A stretch of 64,000 nucleotides of DNA from Pseudoalteromonas umbrosa (GTDB lineage: Bacteria; Pseudomonadota; Gammaproteobacteria; Enterobacterales; Alteromonadaceae): assembly GCF_030125375.1 (NCBI RefSeq), contig NZ_JASJUU010000001.1:620001-684000 (forward strand), given 5' to 3'. The position numbers and the translations under genes are program-made. Each line of letters starts with the position of its first letter. Positions within the stretch are counted from its first letter, which is position 1. Of the stretch, positions 25,760-34,181 are shown one piece after another. The notes under the pieces were generated by a model. The model saw only the letters and a program-made list of their open reading frames with translations. It had not been told where the DNA came from and did not search any database.

Positions 25760-26431
25760 TTAATCTACTAGTTTATTACTAGTGATGATAATCAAATAAA
25801 ACCCATACCATACAAAGAGATTACCAAGGGCCACTCTCGTTACTGTATGGTTTAAAAATTTGTTGAGTATTTGCGCTGATTGTCCTGCAACAAGTAATGC
25901 AGGAAAGGTCCCCAGAGCGAAAGCCACCATAGTCAGTGCGCCATACAGGGCACTTTTAGCTTGAAGGCTCCATATCAAAGCACTGTATACAAGGCCGCAT
26001 GGTAGCCATCCCCATAAAGCGCCATAAGCAAGCGCTTTTGCTTTGGTATCAATCGGTAAAATGTGTTTATTTAGCTTGACTATACGTTGCCAAATTACAA
26101 AGTTTCCGAGTTTTTCTAGCCAATTTAGTGTGCCAGCAAGCCGCATAATGTATAGGCCAACGAGCAGCATAAATACGCCACTTAAATAGGATAAAGCAAT
26201 AGCAAACCCAGTGTGTTGTTTAGCTAAAGATGCGCCCAGTGCAGCAACCAACAGGCCTGCGGTAGCATAACTTAAAAGTCGGCCGGAATTGTATAAAAAA
26301 GCGACGAGAAGGGGAGGTTGTTTTGATTGGGCAAGCTGTAAGCTTGACGCAATGCCTCCACACATAGCTAGGCAGTGGCCACTGCCCATCAGGCCCATTA
26401 AAAATGCACTGGCAAAATTAATTTCCATCAT
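25760..26431 (-). CDS. TauE/SafE-like membrane protein of the cbb3 locus
   Basis: A 223-residue protein with about six membrane spans, started at 26431 (or 26428), overlapping the end of ccoS. The first span holds GLMGSGHCLAMCGGI, a His/Cys motif that characterises the branch of the TauE/SafE family found beside ccoS in many gammaproteobacteria; the last part contains LWGWLPCGLVYSAL. The two Cys- and His-bearing spans suggest metal handling, perhaps copper for the oxidase, but this is inference. It is the last gene of the ccoH-I-S run and likely shares its transcript. Confidence 0.8.
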   Translation of the reverse strand: MMEINFASAFLMGLMGSGHCLAMCGGIASSLQLAQSKQPPLLVAFLYNSGRLLSYATAGLLVAALGASLAKQHTGFAIALSYLSGVFMLLVGLYIMRLAGTLNWLEKLGNFVIWQRIVKLNKHILPIDTKAKALAYGALWGWLPCGLVYSALIWSLQAKSALYGALTMVAFALGTFPALLVAGQSAQILNKFLNHTVTRVALGNLFVWYGFYLIIITSNKLVD

Positions 26432-26591
26432 TACTCTTATTATGCTGCTCTTTGTCATCTTCAAACAAAATGCTGTGCGCTTGCTTGTTTAGATCAGAGA
26501 ATTGCTCGCTTTTTACAGCCCAAAAAAACACCCCAATGGCGATAACCACAAATAAAATAGCGATGGGGATTAATACATAAATTATACTCAT
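26418..26591 (-). CDS. ccoS: cbb3-type cytochrome oxidase assembly protein CcoS
   Basis: A 57-residue protein begun at the ATG at 26591, which overlaps the ccoI stop as ATGA; upstream in-frame codons lie inside ccoI. It has one N-terminal membrane span (MSIIYVLIPIAILFVVIAI) followed by FFWAVKSEQFSDL, the conserved core of CcoS, and a short polar tail. CcoS is needed for insertion of heme b and copper into CcoN in the organisms where it was studied. It overlaps the TauE-like gene downstream. Confidence 0.92.
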   Translation of the reverse strand: MSIIYVLIPIAILFVVIAIGVFFWAVKSEQFSDLNKQAHSILFEDDKEQHNKSNDGN

Positions 26592-28960
26592 AGTTTCAAT
26601 AACCTTAATGAGTTGGTAATGACCACAATAGAGCTTGCTGACATGCCAATCACAGCGAGCCAAGGTGGCACGAGCCCAAGTGCAGCTAATGGTAAGATAG
26701 AGCCGTTATACAGTAGCGAAATCGTCAAATTTTGTTTAATTATTCGCTTAGTTTTTATAGCCACACTTTGTAGCGTTTTCAGTGAATTTAGATCACTATT
26801 TAACAGTACTACATCTGCCGTGTTTTTTGAAATATCCGCGCCAGTTTCCATTGCGATAGAAAGGTGGGCACTATTAAATACTGGACTATCGTTTACGCCA
26901 TCGCCAACCATAGCTACGATGTGACCTTTATCAGACCATAGTTCTACTTCATGTTGCTTGTCTTTTGGTGCACACGCTTGTTTATAAGAATCAAGTCCAA
27001 GCTCGTTAGATAGATTGCTGGCAGCTTTTGAGCTATCTCCGGTCAACATATGGCATGTGAGCTGATGAGACTGTAAATATTCGATGACTTCGGGGGCGCT
27101 TGCTCGTACTTTGTCTTGAAGGTAAAAATCAGCGATAGGGCGTTTGTCAACAAACAGAGTTGCCTGCGCAAAAGAGGCGTGGCTTCCAAACCAACTTGGC
27201 TTACCAATTGCGATGTGTTTGCCTTCAAATTCTCCACTTACACCAAGGCCTGTTGATACCTTCGCTTCATGTATTTCTAAAAAGCTGACTTTTTCATCAA
27301 CAAACGCTTTCGCTATTGGATGCTCAGAATAGCGCTCTAGTGCGCTTGCAATCGACAAAATCATCGACTTTGCATATTGCTCATCTAGAATCGTTACATT
27401 TGAAATGGTAAAACGGCCTTCAGTAAGGGTGCCTGTTTTATCAAAAGCGTAGCGACTTACTTTAGGCGTTGTTTCTAACACATGCGCTTCTTTGATCAAG
27501 ATCCCTTTTTTGGTAAGTGTCGCAACTGCACAGGTTAAGGCTGTAGGGATAGCCAAGCTTAATGCGCAAGGGCAGGTGGCAACCAAAACGGCGATTGTGA
27601 CCCAGAATGCATGCTCGGGTTCGACATGATACCAGCCAATTGCGGTGATGGAGGCAAAGATTAGTAAACAAGCCACAAACCACTGAGCGACTTTATCGGT
27701 TACTTCAACAATTTTGGGCCTTTTCATTAAAGCATTATGTTGAAGCTTAATGATCTGATTGAGTAGTGTGTTTTGCCCAACTTTGTTAATTTTTAAGGTG
27801 ATCACACCATCGTGATTCAGTGTGCCAGCATAGACTTGATGATTGGTAAATTTTTTAATCGGGAGATGCTCACCAGTCATCATCGATTCGTCGACTGTAC
27901 TAGTACCCTCAATCACAATGCCATCGGCGGGGATTGTCTCACCAGGTTTAACCAAGATTAAATCGTTTAATTGCAGGTTTTTCGCCGCAATGACTTCTTC
28001 TGTTGTGCCAGCTAATCGCCTAGCGGTAAGAGGCAAGAGTTTTTGCAAGTTAGCAGTAAACTCGCTTGCTTTCATTCGGGCTCTAAACTCTAGATACTTT
28101 CCAAGTAGGAGTAGAAAAGTAAACATGCAGATGGACTCAAAATAGACCTCGCCCACCGACATGACAGTCGCGTAACAGCTCGCACCATATGCGCCAAAAA
28201 TAGCCAATGAAACCGGCAGATCCATATTGAGCTGGCGACTTTTAAGGCCTTTTACTGCATTCGTCAAAAAAGGTAGGGCAGAATAGAGAATGACAGGCGA
28301 AGCTAAAATTAAACTGATCCAACGGAAATATTGCTCAAACCCTTCTTCCATACCTGAAAACATGCCAAAGTACATGGCAAAAGCGAACATCATGACTTGC
28401 ATAGTCATTAGCCCTGCAACGCCTAAGCGACGCATATAGGCTTTAGCTGCAGCTTGTTTTTGCGCGGCTTCTTCATCTGCTTGGAATGGATACGCTTTGT
28501 ATCCGATTTGCATTAGTGCCGCGATGATTTCACTGAGCTTGGTCGTTTCATCTTGCCACAAGATCATCGCTCGGTGGGTTGAGGTATTAACATCGACACG
28601 TTTAATGCCAGGGATTGCAAGTAATTGTTTCTCAATGAGCCATGCACATGCTGCACAGCTGATCCCTTCAACACTGAGTAGTACTTCCTTTAAATTGCCT
28701 TGCTCAGCCACAAAGTCTTTTTGAATATCTTTGTTGTCGTAGCTGAGAAGTTCTTTTAATTGTTCTGGTACTAATTCTTCAACTTTGCCGCTGGACTCTG
28801 TGCGAAATTTATAATAGTCACTCATCCCTTGCGCAAGGATTGTTTCTGCAACTGCTTGACACCCTGTGCAACAGACTGGATTTGCGATTCCTTCGAAAAC
28901 AACTTCACCTTGAAATCCTGAAGGGACAGCTTCAAGGCAATGAAAACAACTTTTTGCCAT
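26588..28960 (-). CDS. ccoI: Copper-exporting P1B-type ATPase CcoI (FixI-like)
   Basis: A 790-residue heavy-metal P-type ATPase. The N-terminus has a Cys-rich extension (CFHCLEAV, CCTGCQAV), then a heavy-metal-associated domain with SCAACAWLIEK. The core shows the actuator motif MMTGEHLP, the CPC metal site in ATCPCALSLA, the phosphorylated Asp in DKTGTLTEG and the hinge MVGDGVNDSPV. It moves Cu(I) across the inner membrane for assembly of the cbb3 oxidase copper centre. It lies between ccoH and ccoS with four-base overlap to ccoS. Confidence 0.95.
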   Translation of the reverse strand: MAKSCFHCLEAVPSGFQGEVVFEGIANPVCCTGCQAVAETILAQGMSDYYKFRTESSGKVEELVPEQLKELLSYDNKDIQKDFVAEQGNLKEVLLSVEGISCAACAWLIEKQLLAIPGIKRVDVNTSTHRAMILWQDETTKLSEIIAALMQIGYKAYPFQADEEAAQKQAAAKAYMRRLGVAGLMTMQVMMFAFAMYFGMFSGMEEGFEQYFRWISLILASPVILYSALPFLTNAVKGLKSRQLNMDLPVSLAIFGAYGASCYATVMSVGEVYFESICMFTFLLLLGKYLEFRARMKASEFTANLQKLLPLTARRLAGTTEEVIAAKNLQLNDLILVKPGETIPADGIVIEGTSTVDESMMTGEHLPIKKFTNHQVYAGTLNHDGVITLKINKVGQNTLLNQIIKLQHNALMKRPKIVEVTDKVAQWFVACLLIFASITAIGWYHVEPEHAFWVTIAVLVATCPCALSLAIPTALTCAVATLTKKGILIKEAHVLETTPKVSRYAFDKTGTLTEGRFTISNVTILDEQYAKSMILSIASALERYSEHPIAKAFVDEKVSFLEIHEAKVSTGLGVSGEFEGKHIAIGKPSWFGSHASFAQATLFVDKRPIADFYLQDKVRASAPEVIEYLQSHQLTCHMLTGDSSKAASNLSNELGLDSYKQACAPKDKQHEVELWSDKGHIVAMVGDGVNDSPVFNSAHLSIAMETGADISKNTADVVLLNSDLNSLKTLQSVAIKTKRIIKQNLTISLLYNGSILPLAALGLVPPWLAVIGMSASSIVVITNSLRLLKL

Positions 28961-28965
28961 AAGAA

Positions 28966-29457
28966 TTACTTGTATTGAGGTGTAATAGAAACTGGCTTAT
29001 CTGTTGGTAATTGTAAGTTTTCCTTCATTTTCCAACTGCCGTCCATAGGTTCAATGAACACGGTAAATGCGCCTCGGTGTTCTTTATCTAGCAACGCGGT
29101 GAATGTGCCGCTGGCATTGGCAAGCAGGGTCGTGGAGAAGTCGTATTCTTTAATTGTTCGGTGATAAAACGATACTTTTAATGCGTTGACATTACTGCGG
29201 TCGCCTTTGGTGAAGTCAAAGCTGATTTTGTCATTTTCAACGATCAAATCGCCATGTAGATATAGCGCTTTTGCTTTATTGAATTTGCTCAACTCGAGGT
29301 TGATTGCTTTGCCTTTTTTGTAATAATCATCGACGACCATATCAGGACCGTTACCAACGGCATAAGTCACTAAAAATACGCACGCAATGATGGTGACTAG
29401 TGGGAAAAACATTAAAAACCAAGGCCAAAAATTCTTATACCACGGAGTTGGATTCAT
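28966..29457 (-). CDS. ccoH: CcoH/FixH family cbb3 oxidase assembly protein
   Basis: A 163-residue protein with an N-terminal span after WYKNFWPWF and a periplasmic beta-rich domain. PDMVVDDYYKKGKAINLELSK-type sequence near residues 38-58 is the FixH signature. FixH/CcoH interacts with the oxidase and helps its assembly. It is separated from ccoI by five bases and from ccoP by a strong hairpin. Confidence 0.9.
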   Translation of the reverse strand: MNPTPWYKNFWPWFLMFFPLVTIIACVFLVTYAVGNGPDMVVDDYYKKGKAINLELSKFNKAKALYLHGDLIVENDKISFDFTKGDRSNVNALKVSFYHRTIKEYDFSTTLLANASGTFTALLDKEHRGAFTVFIEPMDGSWKMKENLQLPTDKPVSITPQYK

Positions 29458-29543
29458 AATTATTCACTACTTTACATTGTTGTTTGTTTTGCTGCCTAAC
29501 TAGGCGAGTTTTATATTAAATTTACGTTAGTTTGTTACTATAA

Positions 29544-29568
29544 GTAAGCCTCCATTATGGAGGCTTAC
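29544..29568 (-). terminator. Strong hairpin between ccoP and ccoH
   Basis: Perfect 11-bp stem GTAAGCCTCCA / TGGAGGCTTAC with a three-base loop, just after the ccoP stop codon. There is no U-run on the minus strand, so partial termination or mRNA 3'-end protection of ccoNOQP, giving higher structural than assembly gene expression, is the likely effect. Confidence 0.6.
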
Positions 29569-29583
29569 ATGTTTATGCCATGC

Positions 29584-30549
29584 TTATTTCTCTTGAGATA
29601 AGCTGTACACATAGGCAGTTAAAAGATGAACTTTATCTTCACCTAAAATGTCTTTCCATGCCGGCATCACACCTGCGCGTCCATGACGTATTGACTCTTC
29701 AACAGCGCGTTTTGAGCCACCGTATAGCCAAATATTATCGGTCAAATCAGGTGCACCGAATGCCATTCCAAGTGCGACAGACCCAGTGCCGTCAGCACCG
29801 TGACACGCTGCACACATGCCAAACTTAGCTTTACCAGCGTCAGCATCTTTTTGGTTTACTGTACGACCTGATAGGCTCAGTACATAAGCGGTCATTTCTT
29901 TTACGCCTTGCTCACCTAATGCAGCTTCCCAACCTGGCATCGCTGCAACTCGACCTTTTAACAGTGTTTCTTTGATTTGATCCGGTGTGCCGCCATATAA
30001 CCAGTCTTTGTCAGTCAGGTTAGGGAAGCCAAGGCCACCACGCGCATCTGAGCCGTGACACTGTGCACAGTTTTGAGCATACAGCCTTTGCCCGATTTCC
30101 AACGCGTCTGAATCTTTTGCAAGTGTTAATACATCTTGCTCTGCAAACGCTTTAAAGATAGGACCAAAACGTTCGTCAGCGGCTTCAAACTCTTTATCAA
30201 GTTGAACCCAGAGCCCTTTATCTTTTGCGTCTAACACAGCTTGTTTAGACTCTTCGAGCGATATGACACCTTGGTTAGAGCTGGTCCAGCCAAGTAAACC
30301 AGCAAAGTTACCTAAGCCAGGATACATTGCAAGGTAGTACACAGACCAAACGAATGTTGCGAAGAACATGTAAGTCCACCATTTTGGCAGTGGGTTGTTT
30401 AGTTCTTCGATGCCGTCAAACTCATGACCACAACTGGCACCTTCTTCGACACCTGTGTAGTTTTTCAGATTCCAAATTAATAGGCCAAAAATGAGAGCCA
30501 GACATGCTAAGGTCAATACGATGACCCAAATACTCCAAAAGCTAGTCAT
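29584..30549 (-). CDS. ccoP: cbb3-type cytochrome c oxidase subunit III (diheme)
   Basis: A 321-residue protein with two membrane segments in the first about 90 residues (one as MTSFWSIWVIVLTLACLAL) and two cytochrome c domains with heme motifs CAQCH and CAACH, each with a downstream Met ligand region (VAAMPGWEA and AGVMPAWKD). CcoP passes electrons from donor cytochromes to CcoO and CcoN. Start overlaps the ccoQ stop as ATGA. Confidence 0.97.
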   Translation of the reverse strand: MTSFWSIWVIVLTLACLALIFGLLIWNLKNYTGVEEGASCGHEFDGIEELNNPLPKWWTYMFFATFVWSVYYLAMYPGLGNFAGLLGWTSSNQGVISLEESKQAVLDAKDKGLWVQLDKEFEAADERFGPIFKAFAEQDVLTLAKDSDALEIGQRLYAQNCAQCHGSDARGGLGFPNLTDKDWLYGGTPDQIKETLLKGRVAAMPGWEAALGEQGVKEMTAYVLSLSGRTVNQKDADAGKAKFGMCAACHGADGTGSVALGMAFGAPDLTDNIWLYGGSKRAVEESIRHGRAGVMPAWKDILGEDKVHLLTAYVYSLSQEK

Positions 30550-30731
30550 TTTTCAGACTCCTTTTCCTCTTTTGAAATTGTGTTGTCGTGTTTTATTTCA
30601 TCGTCGAATATGGCTTTTGCAGCGTCATCAAACCGACTTTTGGTTCGTTTGCTGTAAGCCCACACAACAATCACAATGAACAGTACTAAAATTACCAGAG
30701 TTAAAATGCCTCTGTATGTGCCGTAATCCAT
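30546..30731 (-). CDS. ccoQ: cbb3-type cytochrome oxidase subunit CcoQ/FixQ
   Basis: A 61-residue single-span protein (LTLVILVLFIVIVVWAYS) with a charged cytoplasmic tail containing RFDDAAKAIFDDE, the standard CcoQ pattern. It stabilises the complex and is not required for catalysis in the organisms tested. Six bases separate it from ccoO and it overlaps ccoP by four. Confidence 0.93.
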   Translation of the reverse strand: MDYGTYRGILTLVILVLFIVIVVWAYSKRTKSRFDDAAKAIFDDEIKHDNTISKEEKESEK

Positions 30732-30737
30732 AATAAA

Positions 30738-31358
30738 TTACTTCAAATGTGTGCCAAGTTGTTGCAAGTAAGCGATCAAAGCTTCCATTTCGGTTTTGCC
30801 TTGGACTGCTTGCTGTGCGTTCTTGATATCTTCGTCAGTGTAAGGAACGCCAAAGTTCTTAAAGACTTCAAGCTTCTTAGCGGTTAATTTACCATCCAGT
30901 ACGTTCTCTTCTAGCCAAGGGTAACCAGGCATATTTGATTCAGGAACTACGGAGCGAGGGTCGATCAGGTGCGCATAATGCCAGTCGTCAGAATAACGAC
31001 CACCAACACGCGCAAGATCAGGTCCAGTTCTTTTAGAACCCCATTGGAAAGGGTGGTCCCAAACAGATTCGCCAGCGACGGAGTAGTGACCATATCGTTC
31101 AACTTCATCCCTAAATGGTCGGATCATTTGTGAATGACAGTTGTAACAGCCTTCACGGACATAAATGTCTCGGCCTTCCATCTCAAGTGCAGTTAATGGG
31201 CGCAGGCCCTCAACTGGCTTTGTCGTGTCATCTTGGAACATCAGTGGCGTTATTTCTACCAATGCACCGAAGCTAATCGCAAACACTGTGAGAATCGCCA
31301 TCAATCCAACGTTCTTTTCTACTATTTCGTGTTTATTTGTCGAGTTATTATTGCTCAT
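30738..31358 (-). CDS. ccoO: cbb3-type cytochrome c oxidase subunit II (monoheme)
   Basis: A 206-residue protein with one N-terminal span and a cytochrome c domain. The heme motif is CYNCH in [15 protein letters not shown], and [11 protein letters not shown] supplies the distal Met. CcoO relays electrons from CcoP to the CcoN heme b. ccoN ends 12 bases upstream. Confidence 0.97.
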   Translation of the reverse strand: MSNNNSTNKHEIVEKNVGLMAILTVFAISFGALVEITPLMFQDDTTKPVEGLRPLTALEMEGRDIYVREGCYNCHSQMIRPFRDEVERYGHYSVAGESVWDHPFQWGSKRTGPDLARVGGRYSDDWHYAHLIDPRSVVPESNMPGYPWLEENVLDGKLTAKKLEVFKNFGVPYTDEDIKNAQQAVQGKTEMEALIAYLQQLGTHLK

Positions 31359-31370
31359 AGTCGATACCTC

Positions 31371-32804
31371 TTAAGCCATTTGCGTGTTTGCATCAGTAGC
31401 AAGGGAGCCACTTTTTGCAGTAACAGTGCGGTATACGTTATAAGCCATTACTAGCATGCCGACTACGATGAACACACCGCCTAGGAAGCGCATGATATAG
31501 AATGGATATGAAGCCTCTAGAGATTGCACAAAGCTGTACATCAATGTACCGTCAGAGTTTACTGCTCGCCACATCAAGCCTTGCATTACACCTGAAATCC
31601 ACATAGCAACGATATATAAAACAACGCCCACAGTGTGTAACCAGAAGTGTGTATTAACCAGTTTCACGCTATACATATTCGCGTGGCCAAATAATGCAGG
31701 GATCAAGTGGTATATAGCACCAATTGAAATCATTGCAACCCAGCCAAGAGCGCCAGAGTGAACATGGCCAACAGTCCAGTCAGTGTAATGCGATAGGGCG
31801 TTTACAGACTTGATTGCCATCATTGGACCTTCAAATGTTGACATACCGTAGAATGACAGAGAAACAACTAAGAAGCGCAATACTGGATCGGTACGAAGCT
31901 TATGCCACGCGCCTGATAGCGTCATAATACCGTTGATCATACCGCCCCATGAAGGAACAAATAGAATTACCGACATAACCATACCAAGCGACTGAGTCCA
32001 ATCAGGTAATGCAGTATAATGAAGGTGGTGAGGGCCAGCCCAAATGTAAAGAGAGACAAGTGCCCAGAAGTGTACTACGGACAATCTATATGAATATACA
32101 GGGCGACCAGCTTGTTTAGGAACGAAATAGTACATCATACCTAAAAATCCAGCCGTTAGAAGGAAGCCTACCGCGTTGTGACCGTACCACCATTGTACCA
32201 TTGCATCTACCGCACCTGCGTAGATTGAGTATGATTTAGTAAGTGATACCGGTACAGCCATGCTATTAACGATGTGGAGGACAGCAACAGTGATAATAAA
32301 TCCTGCATAGAACCAGTTTGCGACATAGATATGAGATACTTTACGGTTAATCAATGTGCCGAAAAAGACGACTGCGTAAGTTACCCAAACGACTGCAATT
32401 GCGATATCAATAGGCCACTCTAGCTCTGCATATTCTTTCGAGCTTGTAATACCTAAAGGCAGTGTAATCGCGGCTGCAACGATAATTGCTTGCCAGCCCC
32501 AAAATGTAAATGAAGCTAATTTGTCGGAGAAGAGACGCGTTTGACACGTGCGTTGCACGACGTAATATGACGTTGCAAATAATGCACTAGTACCAAAGGC
32601 GAAAATAACAGCGTTCGTATGTAACGGACGAAGTCGAGAGTAAGTTAACCATGGAATGTCGAAGTTTAAAGCAGGCCAAGCAAGTTGCGCTGCGATAAAT
32701 ACACCTACACCCATGCCAACGATGCCCCAAATCACTGTCATTATAGCGAATTGGCGTACAACTTTATAATTGTACTCAGTTTGTGATGCTACTGTTTGGC
32801 TCAT
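31371..32804 (-). CDS. ccoN: cbb3-type cytochrome c oxidase subunit I
   Basis: A 477-residue heme-copper oxidase catalytic subunit with about 12 membrane spans. The low-spin heme and binuclear-centre His residues lie in [42 protein letters not shown] and the paired His in [11 protein letters not shown]. It reduces oxygen with high affinity and pumps protons, serving low-oxygen respiration. It is the first gene of ccoNOQP; a candidate FNR site lies about 190 bases upstream. Confidence 0.98.
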   Translation of the reverse strand: MSQTVASQTEYNYKVVRQFAIMTVIWGIVGMGVGVFIAAQLAWPALNFDIPWLTYSRLRPLHTNAVIFAFGTSALFATSYYVVQRTCQTRLFSDKLASFTFWGWQAIIVAAAITLPLGITSSKEYAELEWPIDIAIAVVWVTYAVVFFGTLINRKVSHIYVANWFYAGFIITVAVLHIVNSMAVPVSLTKSYSIYAGAVDAMVQWWYGHNAVGFLLTAGFLGMMYYFVPKQAGRPVYSYRLSVVHFWALVSLYIWAGPHHLHYTALPDWTQSLGMVMSVILFVPSWGGMINGIMTLSGAWHKLRTDPVLRFLVVSLSFYGMSTFEGPMMAIKSVNALSHYTDWTVGHVHSGALGWVAMISIGAIYHLIPALFGHANMYSVKLVNTHFWLHTVGVVLYIVAMWISGVMQGLMWRAVNSDGTLMYSFVQSLEASYPFYIMRFLGGVFIVVGMLVMAYNVYRTVTAKSGSLATDANTQMA

Positions 32805-32990
32805 TTTCTGGATTCCGCTGCAGTTAATGCGTTTAGAAATGATTAACCTGTAAAACAGGCCCTCTTTTATATTTCAACAGTCTCGCTTTGAGTACGCTAA
32901 ATAAGCCAAAGCAAGCCTGAGAAACCCTTATTTTTGCAAGGAAATAATAATTTTTTTGCAAAACAAAAGATACCTAAAACACCCCAAAGC

Positions 32991-33004
32991 ATGACATCAA
33001 TCAA
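32991..33004 (-). promoter_or_regulatory. FNR-like site upstream of ccoN
   Basis: On the minus strand the bases read TTGATTGATGTCAT, matching TTGATnnnnATCAA at 8 of 10 defined positions, in the interval shared by ccoN and the divergent lipoprotein gene. The distance of nearly 190 bases to the ccoN start implies a long 5' leader. Confidence 0.45.
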
Positions 33005-33147
33005 GTTTTCAGCAGGTAGTTTAAAACCGTCCAGTTTTCATGACCGTGGTCAATTCAACCGAGATTTATACTAACCTTGGCTGGCCCTCAAAGCTTGATA
33101 AGCGTAGTATCATAGGCATACAATTTTGACTCTAGTCAGCTTAAATT

Positions 33148-33588
33148 ATGCGCTATTTTTCAATATTCGCTTTGATAATTTCAATTTATTTACTTACGTC
33201 TTGCTCGGAGCTACCTACAATTATACATGAAAGTTCAGAAAAAAGTGAAAGTTCAGTCAAAACTAAAAATTGCTCTGAGGTTTCTCCATGTCGTGTGAGC
33301 CCATCAACCCAATTTTGGCTATCAAAAAAACAAATAAGAGCCGAAGAGCCTTTTGTGATTTTCGTTAAAGCGCAAGCTGATATTGATTTGAATAATGCAT
33401 ATATAGAAGGGGTTTCTATGTATATGGGGAAAATCCCAATTGAATTTACTCAAATTGAAGTAGGGTTATGGCAGGCAGAGGTAATGGTAGGAGCCTGTAA
33501 TTTAGCTGAAATGCAATGGCAGGTTTTGGTTCCTTCACTTAATCGTTTCGGGTCAAGTAATCCTTTATACTTTTTTTCATATCGTTAG
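33148..33588 (+). CDS. Putative lipoprotein divergent from ccoN
   Basis: A 146-residue protein with a lipoprotein signal peptide whose lipobox is LLTSC (Cys at residue 19), followed by a Ser/Glu/Lys-rich linker, two further Cys pairs (NCSEVSPC) and a beta-rich region. I do not recognise a named domain; the fold near FVIFVKAQADIDLNNAYIEG resembles Ig-like periplasmic modules. It shares its upstream region with ccoN, so it may be co-regulated with the oxidase. The function is unknown. Confidence 0.65.
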   Translation: MRYFSIFALIISIYLLTSCSELPTIIHESSEKSESSVKTKNCSEVSPCRVSPSTQFWLSKKQIRAEEPFVIFVKAQADIDLNNAYIEGVSMYMGKIPIEFTQIEVGLWQAEVMVGACNLAEMQWQVLVPSLNRFGSSNPLYFFSYR

Positions 33589-34181
33589 TTACAGATAATT
33601 GATTCAATTTGCTCAGTTATACACTTTTCCCCCCCATACTGTCAGCACTACAACTCCTATCGGATTAGCTTGGTTCATCTATGATGGTTTGTTGTTTATT
33701 GAGTAAAGCTGATTGTTTCTATTTTTGAAACTGTTTCGAGATTGATACTTTTTCCATTGTGTAGCTGATACTTAATTATAGTGGTTGTGCATATTGCAAT
33801 ATTTTTGAAATATATGGCTTTGATTAGTTCTTTTTACTAGATTTGGTCTTTTGTTTTTAAGGACTTTTTGTTTTTTTGTGAATTCCTTCAGGGTTATCTT
33901 CGCAGTTGGTTGAAATGTTTTATTGATTTTTTTTGATTAGTTTGTTTTCATATGAGTAACATTGCGTGGCTTGTGTATGCTTTAAGTTTCTGTATTGTTG
34001 TTTTTTTGTATTTTATTGGTCAGGGTATTGCAAAAGTGGAGGCAGTTTCCTTGAAGGTAAGTGCAAATTAATTAACAAGAATTTTGGAAAAAAGTTGTTT
34101 ATATACTAGAGATTTACTTCATACCAACTACGCTTAAAACAATTAAAAAGAAAAATCTAAGGCATTTTAAGGAGGCCTCCT
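33589..34181. other. 593-base T-rich intergenic region upstream of the lipoprotein operon
   Basis: The plus strand is strongly T-rich with several runs of six to nine T. There is no clear gene; a 39-codon frame at 33952-34071 would encode a one-span peptide but has no ribosome-binding site. The region ends with a strong Shine-Dalgarno inside a perfect palindrome AGGAGGCCTCCT (34170-34181). It probably holds the promoter and a long leader of the next operon. Confidence 0.5.

Noticed and set aside
33952..34071. 39-codon frame for a one-span peptide upstream of the lipoprotein operon
   Set aside because: No ribosome-binding site, and the T-rich plus strand makes hydrophobic frames likely by chance.
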